Source: Candidatus Zixiibacteriota bacterium
GTDB taxonomy: Bacteria > Zixibacteria > MSB-5A5 > GN15 > FEB-12
Assembly: GCA_024278935.1 (NCBI GenBank)
Contig: JAJRSF010000048.1
Coordinates: forward strand, 62,001 to 126,000
Length of the DNA stretch: 64,000 bases
Reading direction: 5' to 3'
In this document: in pieces, positions 36,420-46,022 of the stretch
How positions within the stretch are numbered: the stretch's first letter is position 1
Layout of the letters: each line of letters opens with the position of its first letter
Translations under genes and position numbers: made by a program
The notes under the pieces: generated by a model
What the model saw: only the letters and a program-made list of their open reading frames with translations
Database searches by the model: none
What the model was told of the DNA's origin: nothing

Positions 36420-38825
36420 TTATTCAGAAATCGCTAAATTCTTACTCGTAGCTTGGGAATTTCCAGCCAATAACATTTCGACTAAATTTGTGAGCTTAGA
36501 AACTTGCTTAGATAGATTTTTATTTTCATCAATTTGTTGTTTTAACTTTTCTATCTCAGATTTCATGGTAAGATTTTCACTATGTAATTGTTTTATTGCC
36601 GCAAGAGAGATACCTGCCGGATCAAGAGCGCCGATCGATGTATTGTTATCGCCAACGTTAAAAGTTTTATAAAAATCTTGTGCCATAGGACCAATATGTT
36701 CAATCGATTCATCTTGAGTTTTGTAGCTCCATTGGTAGATAGGTAATGAAGCAACTTTTTCTAGGAGGTCTGAATTGTTTACTTCTCTAATATTTCTTTT
36801 CAGATTTTTGTCTGATCCATTTAGCCACATTGAACCACCTGATGGAAGATATGCGCCTGATGGGGGAGCAGTAGCATCCCATACTGTGTCACAGTTTGTA
36901 AGGAAGAAAAACCCACCGGTTGCTCTGGCGTTAAAAGTGTTTGCTCCGGTAGAATACAATGGCTTCGAAGCAACTCCGGCAGCATCAACACAACAATCAG
37001 CCCAAACAAATGAACAACTATGAACTGCTTTTGCATTAGAACCGGCAGCAAATGAATTATCACCAGTTGCAAAGTTATCTATTCCACCCGGTACAGTAGC
37101 GAGATTACCGGCGATATTACCGGAACCACCGCCAATAGTACCACCGGTACCAATCGTAGAAATAGTATTGCGTGCACCACCTGCGATAGTTGCTTCGGCA
37201 GCTTGCATTAAATTACCAGTACCACCACCGACGACTGAAAGTCTTCCTGAATTTGTAATATTATTTAAGTTACCACCGGCTATGACAGAACCTTCGCCAC
37301 CATTGGTATTTCGGGTTCCACCGCCAATAACAGCAGAATCGGCAATCAATAAATTGAATAATCCACCGCTCACAGTTGAGACATATCCGAGAGCTTCATT
37401 TGATTGCCCACCACCAATAGTTGATGCCCAGTTTGCACTATAATTATCAGAGCCACCACCTACAGTAGCATATCTTCCTGCGGCTGTGTTAAGATTACCA
37501 CCACCGATAGTTGAGTGACTGGTGAGTGTCTGGTTAAAATAACCACCACTAATAGTAGTATACTGATCATTGATTTCGATACCATCGTTTGAACCAGCTT
37601 TGTTACGACCACCACCACCGATAGTTCCATAATTATCATACACTTCATTACTACTGAGAGGGTCGGCAAGGTCAGCTCGCCCACCACCTGCAATGGTAGA
37701 CATTTCAGCAGCAGCAGAATTTCCATAACCACCACCGACAGTAGAGTAATTTAAATTTGTAGTATTAAGCATTCCACCTGAAATAGTTGCATGCCTACCG
37801 ACGGCATTGTTTTGTTGACCACCACCAACAGTGCCACCAAAATCTAAAGTAGAATTAAAATAGCCACCACCAATTGCTCCGACATGTCCGTTCATCCTGT
37901 TAGCGAATCCACCACCAATAAATCCACCGACAGTTGGTGCATCTATTGTATTAAATATTCCGCCTACGATGGATGAATACCAGAGCGAGTTAATTACATT
38001 GTTTCTCCCACCGCCTATAGTTCTAAAGCCACCGCCTACAACTTCCATATTACTGATACCACCGGCTATGACATCGTAACTTCCTAAGGCATTGTTTGAA
38101 CAACCACCGATTATTGCTGAAAAGAATCCATCGGCATGGTTATCACCACCGGCACCTACTGCCGCACTTGCACCAAATGCGGTGTTTGAAGCACCGGCAC
38201 CAATCCAGCCAGCTATTGATAAACATGGTGGTGAATTAGCAAAACCAAAACCATCTTTGAGTAAAGCTCCATCAAAAATTCCGGTTGTATCTAAAGATGG
38301 TGCTGTATTATTTATAAGTTCAACTTGGTTCATCTGTCCACCGGTAATTGAACCATAGTCAGATAAAACAGAATTATTATCACCTGCAGCAAACGCATAT
38401 TGACCTGTCACAATATTATTTGGACCTGGAGTAAATCCGGGAACTGACAATGCCATTGCCGCATATGGTGTCGAGCTTAAAATAGATCGAGGTGCTAAAG
38501 GTGAATCTGCACCGATCTGTATTTCTAAATATAACTGATCAGAAAATATTGATGGATCAAATGCCTGAACATCACCCAAAACTACGCTGTATAACCCATC
38601 AGTAACTGAGACTGAAATTGTTTCTGTCCAGAGCATGTTACCAATAGTAGGGTCATCCCAGAGAGAATATGTTATCGTGTAATTACCATCAGCGACAGGC
38701 GTACCGGTGGCATCAGTTAGTTTCCCTTGATGATTTAATAACATTTTCATAGCTGATACCTGGTTTGGTATTAAAGCTATTGCAAAAGCTGAAATCAAAA
38801 GAATTCGTAGAAAGTTCTTCTTCAT
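36420..38825 (-). CDS. Secreted YadA-head-like beta-roll protein with S74 intramolecular chaperone
   Basis: An 801-residue exported protein. A signal peptide (1-25) is followed by a beta-sandwich N-terminal domain (LLNHQGKLTDATGTPVADG, about 28-125), then roughly twenty repeats of the form S-T-I-G-G-G-x-x-N-x-A-x-G-x-x-A (about 135-610), the hexapeptide-type left-handed roll seen in YadA/Hia head domains. At the C-terminus is a peptidase S74 domain (about 680-770) with the Ser/Lys pair in GSDKNLKRNI and GPMAQDFYKTF, then a coiled coil (ENLTMKSEIEKLKQQIDE). S74 domains help a trimeric beta fibre fold and then cut themselves off. It is probably a trimeric surface fibre; there is no membrane anchor domain. 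Monocistronic. Confidence 0.88.
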   Translation of the reverse strand: MKKNFLRILLISAFAIALIPNQVSAMKMLLNHQGKLTDATGTPVADGNYTITYSLWDDPTIGNMLWTETISVSVTDGLYSVVLGDVQAFDPSIFSDQLYLEIQIGADSPLAPRSILSSTPYAAMALSVPGFTPGPNNIVTGQYAFAAGDNNSVLSDYGSITGGQMNQVELINNTAPSLDTTGIFDGALLKDGFGFANSPPCLSIAGWIGAGASNTAFGASAAVGAGGDNHADGFFSAIIGGCSNNALGSYDVIAGGISNMEVVGGGFRTIGGGRNNVINSLWYSSIVGGIFNTIDAPTVGGFIGGGFANRMNGHVGAIGGGYFNSTLDFGGTVGGGQQNNAVGRHATISGGMLNTTNLNYSTVGGGYGNSAAAEMSTIAGGGRADLADPLSSNEVYDNYGTIGGGGRNKAGSNDGIEINDQYTTISGGYFNQTLTSHSTIGGGNLNTAAGRYATVGGGSDNYSANWASTIGGGQSNEALGYVSTVSGGLFNLLIADSAVIGGGTRNTNGGEGSVIAGGNLNNITNSGRLSVVGGGTGNLMQAAEATIAGGARNTISTIGTGGTIGGGSGNIAGNLATVPGGIDNFATGDNSFAAGSNAKAVHSCSFVWADCCVDAAGVASKPLYSTGANTFNARATGGFFFLTNCDTVWDATAPPSGAYLPSGGSMWLNGSDKNLKRNIREVNNSDLLEKVASLPIYQWSYKTQDESIEHIGPMAQDFYKTFNVGDNNTSIGALDPAGISLAAIKQLHSENLTMKSEIEKLKQQIDENKNLSKQVSKLTNLVEMLLAGNSQATSKNLAISE

Positions 38826-38983
38826 GAGATTCCTCCTGTTTATACCTATTTATGTTTTTTTGTACTTTTTAAAAGAAAACGAATTAGGATGTTTATTTTG
38901 CGTTATATAAGATAAAGTATATCTAGTTAGTCTTGTTGTGTCAAGTAGAAATCAATGCAGGAAAAAGAGTACTTCTTAGGTAT

Positions 38984-39013
38984 AAAAAAAGGACGTTAGC
39001 AGGTAACGTCCTT
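38984..39013 (-). terminator. Rho-independent terminator of the acyl-CoA dehydrogenase gene
   Basis: Stem AAGGACGTTA (38989-38998) / TAACGTCCTT (39004-39013) with loop GCAGG. On the minus strand it follows the dehydrogenase stop by 46 bases and is trailed by seven T. Confidence 0.85.
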
Positions 39014-39059
39014 ACAAAATAGATAACTTCAAGAATTGACTTGGTTATATAAATAATTA

Positions 39060-40262
39060 TTATTGGTCGACTTTGGGTAAATCAATCTCGAGTTGTTTAT
39101 CTTCACGAAATCCTAAAACATAATCGGCCTGCATGATAGTGTGAATTTCGCGGGTGCCTTCATAAATTGAAGCACCTTTGCAATTTCGATAGAAACGTTC
39201 GACCGGATATTCATCGGAGAAGCCATAGGCTCCATGCACCTGTACGGCGTTGGCTGCCGATGTTTCCGCTTCTTTACAAGCGATCCATTTTGCCATCGAA
39301 GTTGCTTTGGTCGAGCGGAGTCCCTGGTTTTTTAACCAGCCGGCTTTCATCCATAAGTATGTTGAATACTCATAGCCCGCTTCCATATTGGCAATCATCT
39401 GTTTGACCAGCTGATGTTCTTCGATATTGACACCAAATGTCTGACGTTCTTTAGAATATTTTACCGATGCATCACGGCATGCTTTGATAAGTCCGCAAGA
39501 ACCGGCAGCAACGGTGAATCGTCCTTGGTCAAGACAGAACATTGCAATTTTAAATCCGGCACCTTCTTTGTGTACTAGATTTTCTGCTGGGACTTTGACA
39601 TCCTGCATCGAAATAAATCCGGTATTGCCTGCTCGTACACCAAGTTTGCCATGTAATGCTCCGGTTGTTATACCATCGTATGTACGTTCAACAATAAAAC
39701 AAGAGATACCCGAGTGGTCACGATTTTTCTTTTTGTCTAGATCAGTCCATGCGAAGATAAAAAATTGGTCTGCAACATCGGCGAGTGAAATCCACATTTT
39801 TTCACCGTTTAAAATATATGAGTCACCATCTTTGACAGCAGTAGTTTGTAGCCCGATAACATCGGAACCTGCGGCAGGTTCGGTAAGTCCAAAGGTTGCA
39901 ATTTTTTCACCCTTCGCAGCAGGAGTAAGATATTTTTGTTTCTGTTCTTCGGTTCCAAATGTTAAAAGAGGGAGTGAAAACAATCCGATATGCACCGATA
40001 AAATTACCCGTGCCGATGTGTCCCCATATTCCATTTCTTCCGATGCTAGCCCGAGCGAAATATAGTCCATTCCCAAACCGCCATATTGTTCCGGGATACA
40101 AAATCCAAGCAGGTTTGACTCTGCCATGGCAGGTAAAAGAGCAGGGTTCATCTCTTGTTTGCGGTCATATTCTGCAATTGACGGGATAATAACTTTTGAG
40201 GCAACTTCTTTTGCCATATCTCTGACAGCGAGTTGGTTTTCGGTAAAAGAAAAGTCTATCAT
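39060..40262 (-). CDS. Acyl-CoA dehydrogenase
   Basis: A 400-residue flavoprotein of the acyl-CoA dehydrogenase family, full length: N-terminal helical domain (MIDFSFTENQLAVRDMAKE), middle beta domain with FGLTEPAAGSDV and GEKMWISLADVADQFFIFAWT (FAD contacts), and C-terminal helical domain with ERQTFGVNIEEHQLVKQMI, VQVHGAYGFSDEYPVERFYR and the IYEGTREIH segment whose Glu is the usual catalytic base. It oxidises an acyl-CoA to the enoyl-CoA and passes electrons to ETF. Chain length cannot be set from sequence; short-chain or branched-chain (amino-acid catabolism) is plausible. It is transcribed alone, divergently from the antiporter. Confidence 0.92.
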   Translation of the reverse strand: MIDFSFTENQLAVRDMAKEVASKVIIPSIAEYDRKQEMNPALLPAMAESNLLGFCIPEQYGGLGMDYISLGLASEEMEYGDTSARVILSVHIGLFSLPLLTFGTEEQKQKYLTPAAKGEKIATFGLTEPAAGSDVIGLQTTAVKDGDSYILNGEKMWISLADVADQFFIFAWTDLDKKKNRDHSGISCFIVERTYDGITTGALHGKLGVRAGNTGFISMQDVKVPAENLVHKEGAGFKIAMFCLDQGRFTVAAGSCGLIKACRDASVKYSKERQTFGVNIEEHQLVKQMIANMEAGYEYSTYLWMKAGWLKNQGLRSTKATSMAKWIACKEAETSAANAVQVHGAYGFSDEYPVERFYRNCKGASIYEGTREIHTIMQADYVLGFREDKQLEIDLPKVDQ

Positions 40263-40414
40263 GATAACTGCTTTCTATTTTTCAACATTATAATTTCTGA
40301 AATATATATAGATATAAAGACTGATATAGTCAATATATATAAATTTGATTTCCGTAGTTAAAACTTGTCATTTCGACCCTAAAATATGTATCATGGGGAA
40401 ACCTAAGGAATAAA

Positions 40415-42301
40415 ATGATAGAATTTGATATAGCCATTACAATATCGCTTGCCCTGTTTGTCGGGCTGATAGCCCAATCGATCGCCCATCATCTGCGAAT
40501 ACCAGGAATTGTCCTGCTCTTGCTGACTGGTGCATTGCTCGGTCCCGAGGGATTGAAATTAGTTGACCCAAAGTTGTATCATGAATCGCTTCAAATGTTG
40601 GTTGGTTTTGCGATAGCCGTAATTCTATTTGAAGGCGGGCTGAATTTAAACATCAAACGAATTCAAAAAGAATCAAAAGCGATCCGCCGACTGATAACTC
40701 TTGGTGCTGCAATTACTATTGTTGGTGCAATGTTTGCTGTACATTTTGTCTTAGACTGGAGTTGGGAACTATCATTTTTATTCGGAACGTTAGTTTCTGT
40801 CACCGGACCAACAGTTGTCAACCCATTACTTAAAAGAATAAAATTACGAAATAACATAAACACAGTTCTTGAGGGGGAAGGTCTTTTAATCGACCCTATT
40901 GGTGCCTTGGTGGCAATCGTAGCATTAGAAATTGTGGTGCATCCATCGGAAGGTTCTTTAGTTAATGGCATTATACATCTTCTGTTAAAATTAGGATTTG
41001 GAGCGGTTGTCGGAATTGTTGGTGGCTTTTGTATTGCTTATATAGTCAAACCAAAAAAAGTTATTCCATCGCATTTGAAAAATATTTTTGTACTCACATT
41101 TGTGTTGGCTCTCTATCATCTTTCAAATTATTTTCAACCCGAATCAGGTATCGGTGCGGTGACTGTTGCGGGTATCGTAGTCGGTAATGTGAAAAGCAGA
41201 GTTCTGCACGAACTGGTTGAATTTAAAGAACAGTTGACTTCGATGTTTATCGCGATGTTGTTTGTATTGTTAGCTGCCGATGTAAAGTTTGCCGATGTGC
41301 AACTGCTTGGCGTGTCTGGGTTGATTGTTGTTGGGTTGCTGATGTTTGTCATTCGACCTATCAATGTTTTTATCTCGACTGTCGGAACTGGTCTAAAACT
41401 GAATGAAAAAATGTTTCTCTCCTGGCTTGGCCCACGTGGGATTGTTGCTGCTGCGGTCGCATCGTTTTTTGCGGTGACATTAGATGAAGTCGGCATGGAG
41501 GGCGGAGCGTTGCTACGAGCGTTGGTCTTTATGGTTATTGCTGTAACCGTAACTGTGCAGGGGATGTCCGGTTCAGTCATAGCACAACTTCTTAAAGTAA
41601 GTCGTAAGGCAAATGTCGGCTATGCAATTTTAGGTGCCAACCCGGTTGCTTTAGAATTTGCAAGAGGTCTGCAAAAAACTGAGGAAGATATTATTTTTAT
41701 AGATTCAAATGCTGAGGCTGTCCGTAATGCAGAAGAACTAAATTTCAAAATTCTCTTTGGCAATGCCCTCGATGATAACCTGCTTGCTCGTGGATCGGTT
41801 TCTTCTATGAAAGGATGTATTGCTTTGACACCGAATGAAGAAATCAATCTGCTCTTTATCAAAAAAATACATGATGAGTTAAAAGTTGAAAATGTTTATA
41901 TGCCGTTGCATATACATGTGGGGCATGTGACTACAGAGATGGTTGATGAAGCCGGGGGAGAGATTCTCTTTGGGGTTGAGCGTGATTTAGATTTATGGAA
42001 TGTTCGCCTTCGCAAAAAAACTGCCAAAGTTGAATGGTGGCAATCGGCAGCCGATGAATCGTTTGAACTTGTTGACTCACAAAGCCAGGATGCTGTCATC
42101 AATAAAATTTTACTTCCGCTTGTTCGTACGCGGGATGGAAAAACTGAGCCGGTTGTTGTTGGTACAAAAATAAAATCAGGCGATGAATTACTCTTTTTAG
42201 TCTTTGAAGAAAAACGCCAGGAAGCAAACGACTGGTTTGCCCATGAAGGCTGGGTATTCATTCATCCTGACCATGAAGAGCTGGAAGAACCTACTGCGTA
42301 A
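40415..42301 (+). CDS. CPA1 Na+/H+ antiporter (NhaP type) with TrkA/RCK domains
   Basis: A 628-residue transporter. About twelve membrane helices (1-390) include GALLGPEGL, AVILFEGGLNL, VSVTGPTVVNPLL and GEGLLIDPIGALVAI with the conserved transport Asp, and SWLGPRGIVAAAVASFFA. The cytoplasmic end has a Rossmann-like TrkA_N module (YAILGANPVALEFARGL, IIFIDSNAEAV; about 400-520) and an RCK_C-like module (KIKSGDELLFLVFEE). It exports Na+ in exchange for protons, probably gated by nucleotide or ions at the RCK part. The 3' end overlaps the convergent hemY end by 11 bases. Confidence 0.92.
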   Translation: MIEFDIAITISLALFVGLIAQSIAHHLRIPGIVLLLLTGALLGPEGLKLVDPKLYHESLQMLVGFAIAVILFEGGLNLNIKRIQKESKAIRRLITLGAAITIVGAMFAVHFVLDWSWELSFLFGTLVSVTGPTVVNPLLKRIKLRNNINTVLEGEGLLIDPIGALVAIVALEIVVHPSEGSLVNGIIHLLLKLGFGAVVGIVGGFCIAYIVKPKKVIPSHLKNIFVLTFVLALYHLSNYFQPESGIGAVTVAGIVVGNVKSRVLHELVEFKEQLTSMFIAMLFVLLAADVKFADVQLLGVSGLIVVGLLMFVIRPINVFISTVGTGLKLNEKMFLSWLGPRGIVAAAVASFFAVTLDEVGMEGGALLRALVFMVIAVTVTVQGMSGSVIAQLLKVSRKANVGYAILGANPVALEFARGLQKTEEDIIFIDSNAEAVRNAEELNFKILFGNALDDNLLARGSVSSMKGCIALTPNEEINLLFIKKIHDELKVENVYMPLHIHVGHVTTEMVDEAGGEILFGVERDLDLWNVRLRKKTAKVEWWQSAADESFELVDSQSQDAVINKILLPLVRTRDGKTEPVVVGTKIKSGDELLFLVFEEKRQEANDWFAHEGWVFIHPDHEELEEPTA

Positions 42302-43190
42302 TTAGCTCGGCAACTTTATGCGATTGTTTTATACAATCATTTAAGCTAATTCCATAATATGCATTACCGCTAATAAATAAATTACCCTGTTTACTCAGTT
42401 CGCTCTCAAGCTTATCCATAATGTCAGAATGACCAATTTTAAATTGAGGGATCCCTCTTGCCCAACGATAAATTTTTACCAGTTCTGGTTTACCGTTGAT
42501 ACCGACAATACTGTCTAGGTCATGTTCGATTGCTCGGACAAGTTCTTTGTCGGAGAGGTTGATAGATTCATGGTCGCCATCGCCACCAATCATAGTACGG
42601 AACTGTACCATGCCGTCGGGAGCTCGGTTGGCAAATATCGATGATGTCCAGATAGAGCCTAAGATTTTGAGGTTCTCTTTTTTAGGAACTAAGAAGCCAA
42701 AACCATCAAGTTTGTGTTTGATGTCATCTTTTTTATATCCTAAACAAACTACAGAAATCGGTGCATATGGAATAGAATTAAAAGTATGGGCTAGGTCTGT
42801 TGAAAGTTCCGCAACTAAGTCGGCAGCTTTGTAAGTCGGCGTTGCTAATATAATATTTTTACAACTGATAACATCGCCATTTTCAAAAGTTACTGTATAG
42901 GTATCATCTTTTTTAACAATATTTTTTGCAATCATTTTGCAAGCGATGTCGTCTTGATAGTTCTTTTGGAATTGTTCAATGACAGTGTAGAGTCCACCTT
43001 TAAAAGATGTCAACCATCCACCGGGTCCGCTTGGTGAACCGGATTTTTTCTTTTTCGCTTTAGCTTGTTTCGCTTTTGAAATCATAGCTTTAAACAAAGA
43101 ACCGTACTCGTCTTCCATTTCCCGCATTATTGGGAAACATGATTTTAATGAAAGCCGGTCGGCAACTCCACCATAGACACCCGAGACCAT
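42291..43190 (-). CDS. hemY: Protoporphyrinogen oxidase HemY-like, 3' part
   Basis: Residues after the premature stop. The frame is open from 43289 (PFAKKRTEGIDESIYDFVK, then RRIGVQAADYLVQPMVSGVYGG), and MVSGVYGG at 43190 is only the first ATG. The region holds the PPO substrate domain (PSGPGGWLTSFKGGLYTVIE) and the C-terminal FAD segment (GNLFISGNAYYGISLNDC). A split enzyme is not expected to work because the FAD site is built from both ends. It is the last gene of the heme operon, overlapping the antiporter by 11 bases in convergent orientation. Confidence 0.82.
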   Translation of the reverse strand: MVSGVYGGVADRLSLKSCFPIMREMEDEYGSLFKAMISKAKQAKAKKKKSGSPSGPGGWLTSFKGGLYTVIEQFQKNYQDDIACKMIAKNIVKKDDTYTVTFENGDVISCKNIILATPTYKAADLVAELSTDLAHTFNSIPYAPISVVCLGYKKDDIKHKLDGFGFLVPKKENLKILGSIWTSSIFANRAPDGMVQFRTMIGGDGDHESINLSDKELVRAIEHDLDSIVGINGKPELVKIYRWARGIPQFKIGHSDIMDKLESELSKQGNLFISGNAYYGISLNDCIKQSHKVAELITQ

Positions 43191-43289
43191 CGGCTGTACG
43201 AGGTAGTCTGCAGCTTGGACGCCGATGCGACGCTTGACAAAATCATAAATAGATTCGTCGATTCCCTCCGTGCGTTTCTTTGCAAACGG

Positions 43290-43676
43290 TTACATCATCA
43301 CTCGTAATCTTCCCGAGACAGGCAAGATGCTTGAGGTCATAAATTTTGGTGGTGACATTGGTACCGAGCGTAGTTTGTTGTCACGCAGAATAAAACGGTG
43401 AGATACATTGTCGTTGGCACGTTCTAATGAATCTGTCAAACCTAACTGTTCAACCATTTGTAAGGTAATTGGTTCGCGGTCTAAAAATCCGTTAGGTCCC
43501 CAGTCTAGCGAGAAGCCGTCGATGTTGTCAGTCCCGATTGTTCCGCCGAGTCGAGAGTCAGCTTCAAATAATTTCACAGATAAAGATGGTTGCTTTAATT
43601 TTAAAAAATGTAATGCGGATAATCCTGAGATTCCACCGCCTATAATAGCTACGTCATATTTATTTTCAGTCATCAA
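43290..43676 (-). CDS. hemY: Protoporphyrinogen oxidase HemY-like, 5' part (ends at premature TAA)
   Basis: The first 128 residues, with the Rossmann FAD motif IIGGGISGLSALHFL, the LFEADSRLGGTIGT segment and DWGPNGFLDREP. The family continues R-x-x-x-EPF; here GRLRVMM is followed by TAA (43290-43292) and then PFAKKRTEGIDES in frame, so the codon for the expected Glu (GAA) reads TAA. Joined length is 461 residues, normal for HemY/PPO. The enzyme oxidises protoporphyrinogen IX to protoporphyrin IX, normally with oxygen, at the membrane. Its start overlaps the hemH stop by 11 bases. Confidence 0.85.
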   Translation of the reverse strand: MMTENKYDVAIIGGGISGLSALHFLKLKQPSLSVKLFEADSRLGGTIGTDNIDGFSLDWGPNGFLDREPITLQMVEQLGLTDSLERANDNVSHRFILRDNKLRSVPMSPPKFMTSSILPVSGRLRVMM

Positions 43677-44610
43677 GATGCTCCAATATAATATTGGCTA
43701 GTAGTGAGCCAAAGTTACGGTCATCGTTAAACATTGGCATGCGACGAATATTTGTATGGTCGCTGACAAGTTCTTTTAACTCTATATCAAGTTCAAATAA
43801 AGTTTCAATATGGTCACAGACAAAACTGATTGGGACTATAAACAATTTTTTACCTTCTGATAACAGCCGTTTGGTTTCATCGACTGTGTCAGGTCCGACC
43901 CATTTGACAGGACCGGTTCTGCTTTGGTAGGAGAGGACATAATCTCTTTTTCCTGCGACTTGCTGAGCAGTAAATTCAACTTGGGAAACATACGGATCAT
44001 TTTCATCAACGAATTTTTCCGGAATAGAATGTGCAGAAAATAAAATCGTTTCGTCTTCAAGAATATTATTGTCAATGTATGATTTCAAAAGTTCTAGATA
44101 GGCAGTATTGGAATGGAAGTCATTGATGAAAACAGCTTTAACATTCGGATGTTTTTTGAGAACTCGTTTTGCTTCTGTAAATGATGACCCGGTTGTTGCT
44201 TTGCAATATTGGGGATACATAGGCAGAAAAATTATTTTATCAAAGTTCGCATTGATAGCATTGCTGATTGCATCTTCTATCGTCGGTCTAAAATATCTCA
44301 TACCAATGAAAATTTCAAATGGAGCTTTCATCGGTGAGATAATAAATTCGAGATGTTCTTTTTGCGACTCAGTCCATTTCAGAAGGGGCGATGAACCGCC
44401 GATTTGGGCATAGTTCTTCTGTACATTCTTATAACGCAATTTACTTATAAGTTTAGCGAATGGTTTTTGAAACAGAGAACCACCGGGGAGTTGAATAATC
44501 TCACGGTCTGAAAATATGTTATACAAAAAAGGTCTGATGTTATCAAGAGAGTCCGGTCCACCCATCCCTAATAGTATAACACAAACTCTATTTGAATTTA
44601 CATTCGACAT
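43666..44610 (-). CDS. hemH: Ferrochelatase
   Basis: A 314-residue enzyme inserting Fe2+ into protoporphyrin IX to give heme. Family segments: VILLGMGGPDSLDNIRPFLYNIF at the start, GGSSPL, IGMRYFRPTIEDAI, LPMYPQYCKATTGSSF, LFSAHSIPEKFV with the metal-binding His, QSRTGPVKWVGPDT, and SFVCDHIETLFELDIE with the catalytic Glu. Length is normal and the protein is probably peripheral to the inner membrane. It lies 9 bases after hemN and overlaps hemY, in the terminal part of the heme operon. Confidence 0.95.
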   Translation of the reverse strand: MSNVNSNRVCVILLGMGGPDSLDNIRPFLYNIFSDREIIQLPGGSLFQKPFAKLISKLRYKNVQKNYAQIGGSSPLLKWTESQKEHLEFIISPMKAPFEIFIGMRYFRPTIEDAISNAINANFDKIIFLPMYPQYCKATTGSSFTEAKRVLKKHPNVKAVFINDFHSNTAYLELLKSYIDNNILEDETILFSAHSIPEKFVDENDPYVSQVEFTAQQVAGKRDYVLSYQSRTGPVKWVGPDTVDETKRLLSEGKKLFIVPISFVCDHIETLFELDIELKELVSDHTNIRRMPMFNDDRNFGSLLANIILEHLDD

Positions 44611-44619
44611 ACAAACCTC

Positions 44620-46017
44620 TTAGATAGTTCTTGAAAAAGTTGGTTTTTTACTTCCGCTATCTTTATTTAGATAGGCATCAAAGACCATAGCGATGTTTCT
44701 TATACATGTCCGTCCGACCGATGACATCCTTAAGCCCCCACTTGGTGCGTCTAAGCAATTGTCGACAAAGACCTCTGAAAGTTCTTTATGCTCTTTCATG
44801 AAATATTCATGGTATTGTATTTTGAACTTGTTATAAAACTCATTAAAATTCAATTGGAAATTACACATAAGGGCATTGATAACATATTGCCTAATCAAAT
44901 CATCCTGATTTAATTGCATCCCACGATACACGGCAAATTCAGATTTTTCAACTGACTCCATGTATTGAGTAAGTGATGAATACGATTGGAAAAATGAATT
45001 GTCAATGTACCCGATTGAAGACATGCCAAAGCCGACCATTTCAGGTGAGGCTTGTACGGTGTAACCCATGAAATTTCGATGAAGCCGTCCGTCGTTTTGA
45101 GCAACAGAAAGTCCATCATTTGGCAAGGCAAAGTGATCCATTCCGATTTGCAAATATCCTGCATCGGTGAACATCTCAATAGCCAAGGCAAAAAGTTTGT
45201 ACTTATCTTCTGTCACAGGAAGTTCAGATTCGATAATTTTCATCTGATTCGCTTTTACTGAAGGAAGATAGGCAAAACTATAAAGTGCCACTCTATCAGG
45301 TCTGAGTGAAATTGCTTTTGCAAGAGTTGTTTTAAAACTTTCAAGAGATTGTTTTGGCAAACCATAAATCAAATCGATATTGACACCATCGAAGTTTAGC
45401 GACTTGCAATAATCGACTTTTGCTTTCACTAAATCAAATGATTGGATCCGTCCGATAGCAACTTGTACATCGTTGTCAAAATCCTGCACACCCATAGAAA
45501 TCCTATTAAAGCCACGTTTGACTAATGCGGCAATCTGTTCATCGGTAGTAACTCGAGGGTCTATCTCGATAGATTTTTCACAGTCATCGGTAAATACAAA
45601 ATGTTTATCAAGTGTATCTAAAATTTCATTAAACTGATCGATAGTCAAATATGTTGGTGTGCCACCGCCAAAATGTAATTGGTTTACATTTTTACGATTT
45701 TGTAAATGCTTGGCAGTGTTCTCAATTTCTTTTTTCAAAGTGTCGATATACAAACGTACTTTGTCGGAATTTCTTGTGATGACTGTGTTGCATCCGCAGT
45801 AGTAACATCTGCATTCACAAAAAGGGATATGACAATAAATTGCGAAAGCATCATCTTGGTTTTTTGATGCATTCTGCAATGCTTGTATATATGAATCAGC
45901 TCCTACATCGCTTGACCAAACAGGTGCAGTCGGATAGCTGGTATAGCGGGGACCCGGACGGTCATACTTCCTAAGAAGATCTATCGGAATTGAAGTTGCT
46001 TGTTTTGGGTTGTTCAT
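44620..46017 (-). CDS. hemN: Oxygen-independent coproporphyrinogen III oxidase
   Basis: A 465-residue radical SAM enzyme decarboxylating coproporphyrinogen III to protoporphyrinogen IX without oxygen. The 4Fe-4S/SAM motif is C-x3-C-x2-C in CHIPFCECRCYYCGC (about residue 60), followed by LHFGGGTPTYL and GVNIDLIYGLPKQ. The N-terminal PRYTSYPTAPVW and C-terminal HemN_C region (QLNFNEF..., near 370-440) mark a true HemN rather than HemW. It is 5 bases after hemE. The combination of HemN (anaerobic) with HemY (oxygen-using) suggests a facultative lifestyle or an alternative acceptor for HemY. Confidence 0.95.
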   Translation of the reverse strand: MNNPKQATSIPIDLLRKYDRPGPRYTSYPTAPVWSSDVGADSYIQALQNASKNQDDAFAIYCHIPFCECRCYYCGCNTVITRNSDKVRLYIDTLKKEIENTAKHLQNRKNVNQLHFGGGTPTYLTIDQFNEILDTLDKHFVFTDDCEKSIEIDPRVTTDEQIAALVKRGFNRISMGVQDFDNDVQVAIGRIQSFDLVKAKVDYCKSLNFDGVNIDLIYGLPKQSLESFKTTLAKAISLRPDRVALYSFAYLPSVKANQMKIIESELPVTEDKYKLFALAIEMFTDAGYLQIGMDHFALPNDGLSVAQNDGRLHRNFMGYTVQASPEMVGFGMSSIGYIDNSFFQSYSSLTQYMESVEKSEFAVYRGMQLNQDDLIRQYVINALMCNFQLNFNEFYNKFKIQYHEYFMKEHKELSEVFVDNCLDAPSGGLRMSSVGRTCIRNIAMVFDAYLNKDSGSKKPTFSRTI

Positions 46018-46022
46018 TTTTT

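Noticed and set aside
36460-38400. Proteins on the plus strand opposite the S74 fibre gene
   Set aside because: The repeated glycine codons of the real gene leave the opposite strand open by chance (proline/threonine-rich shadows).
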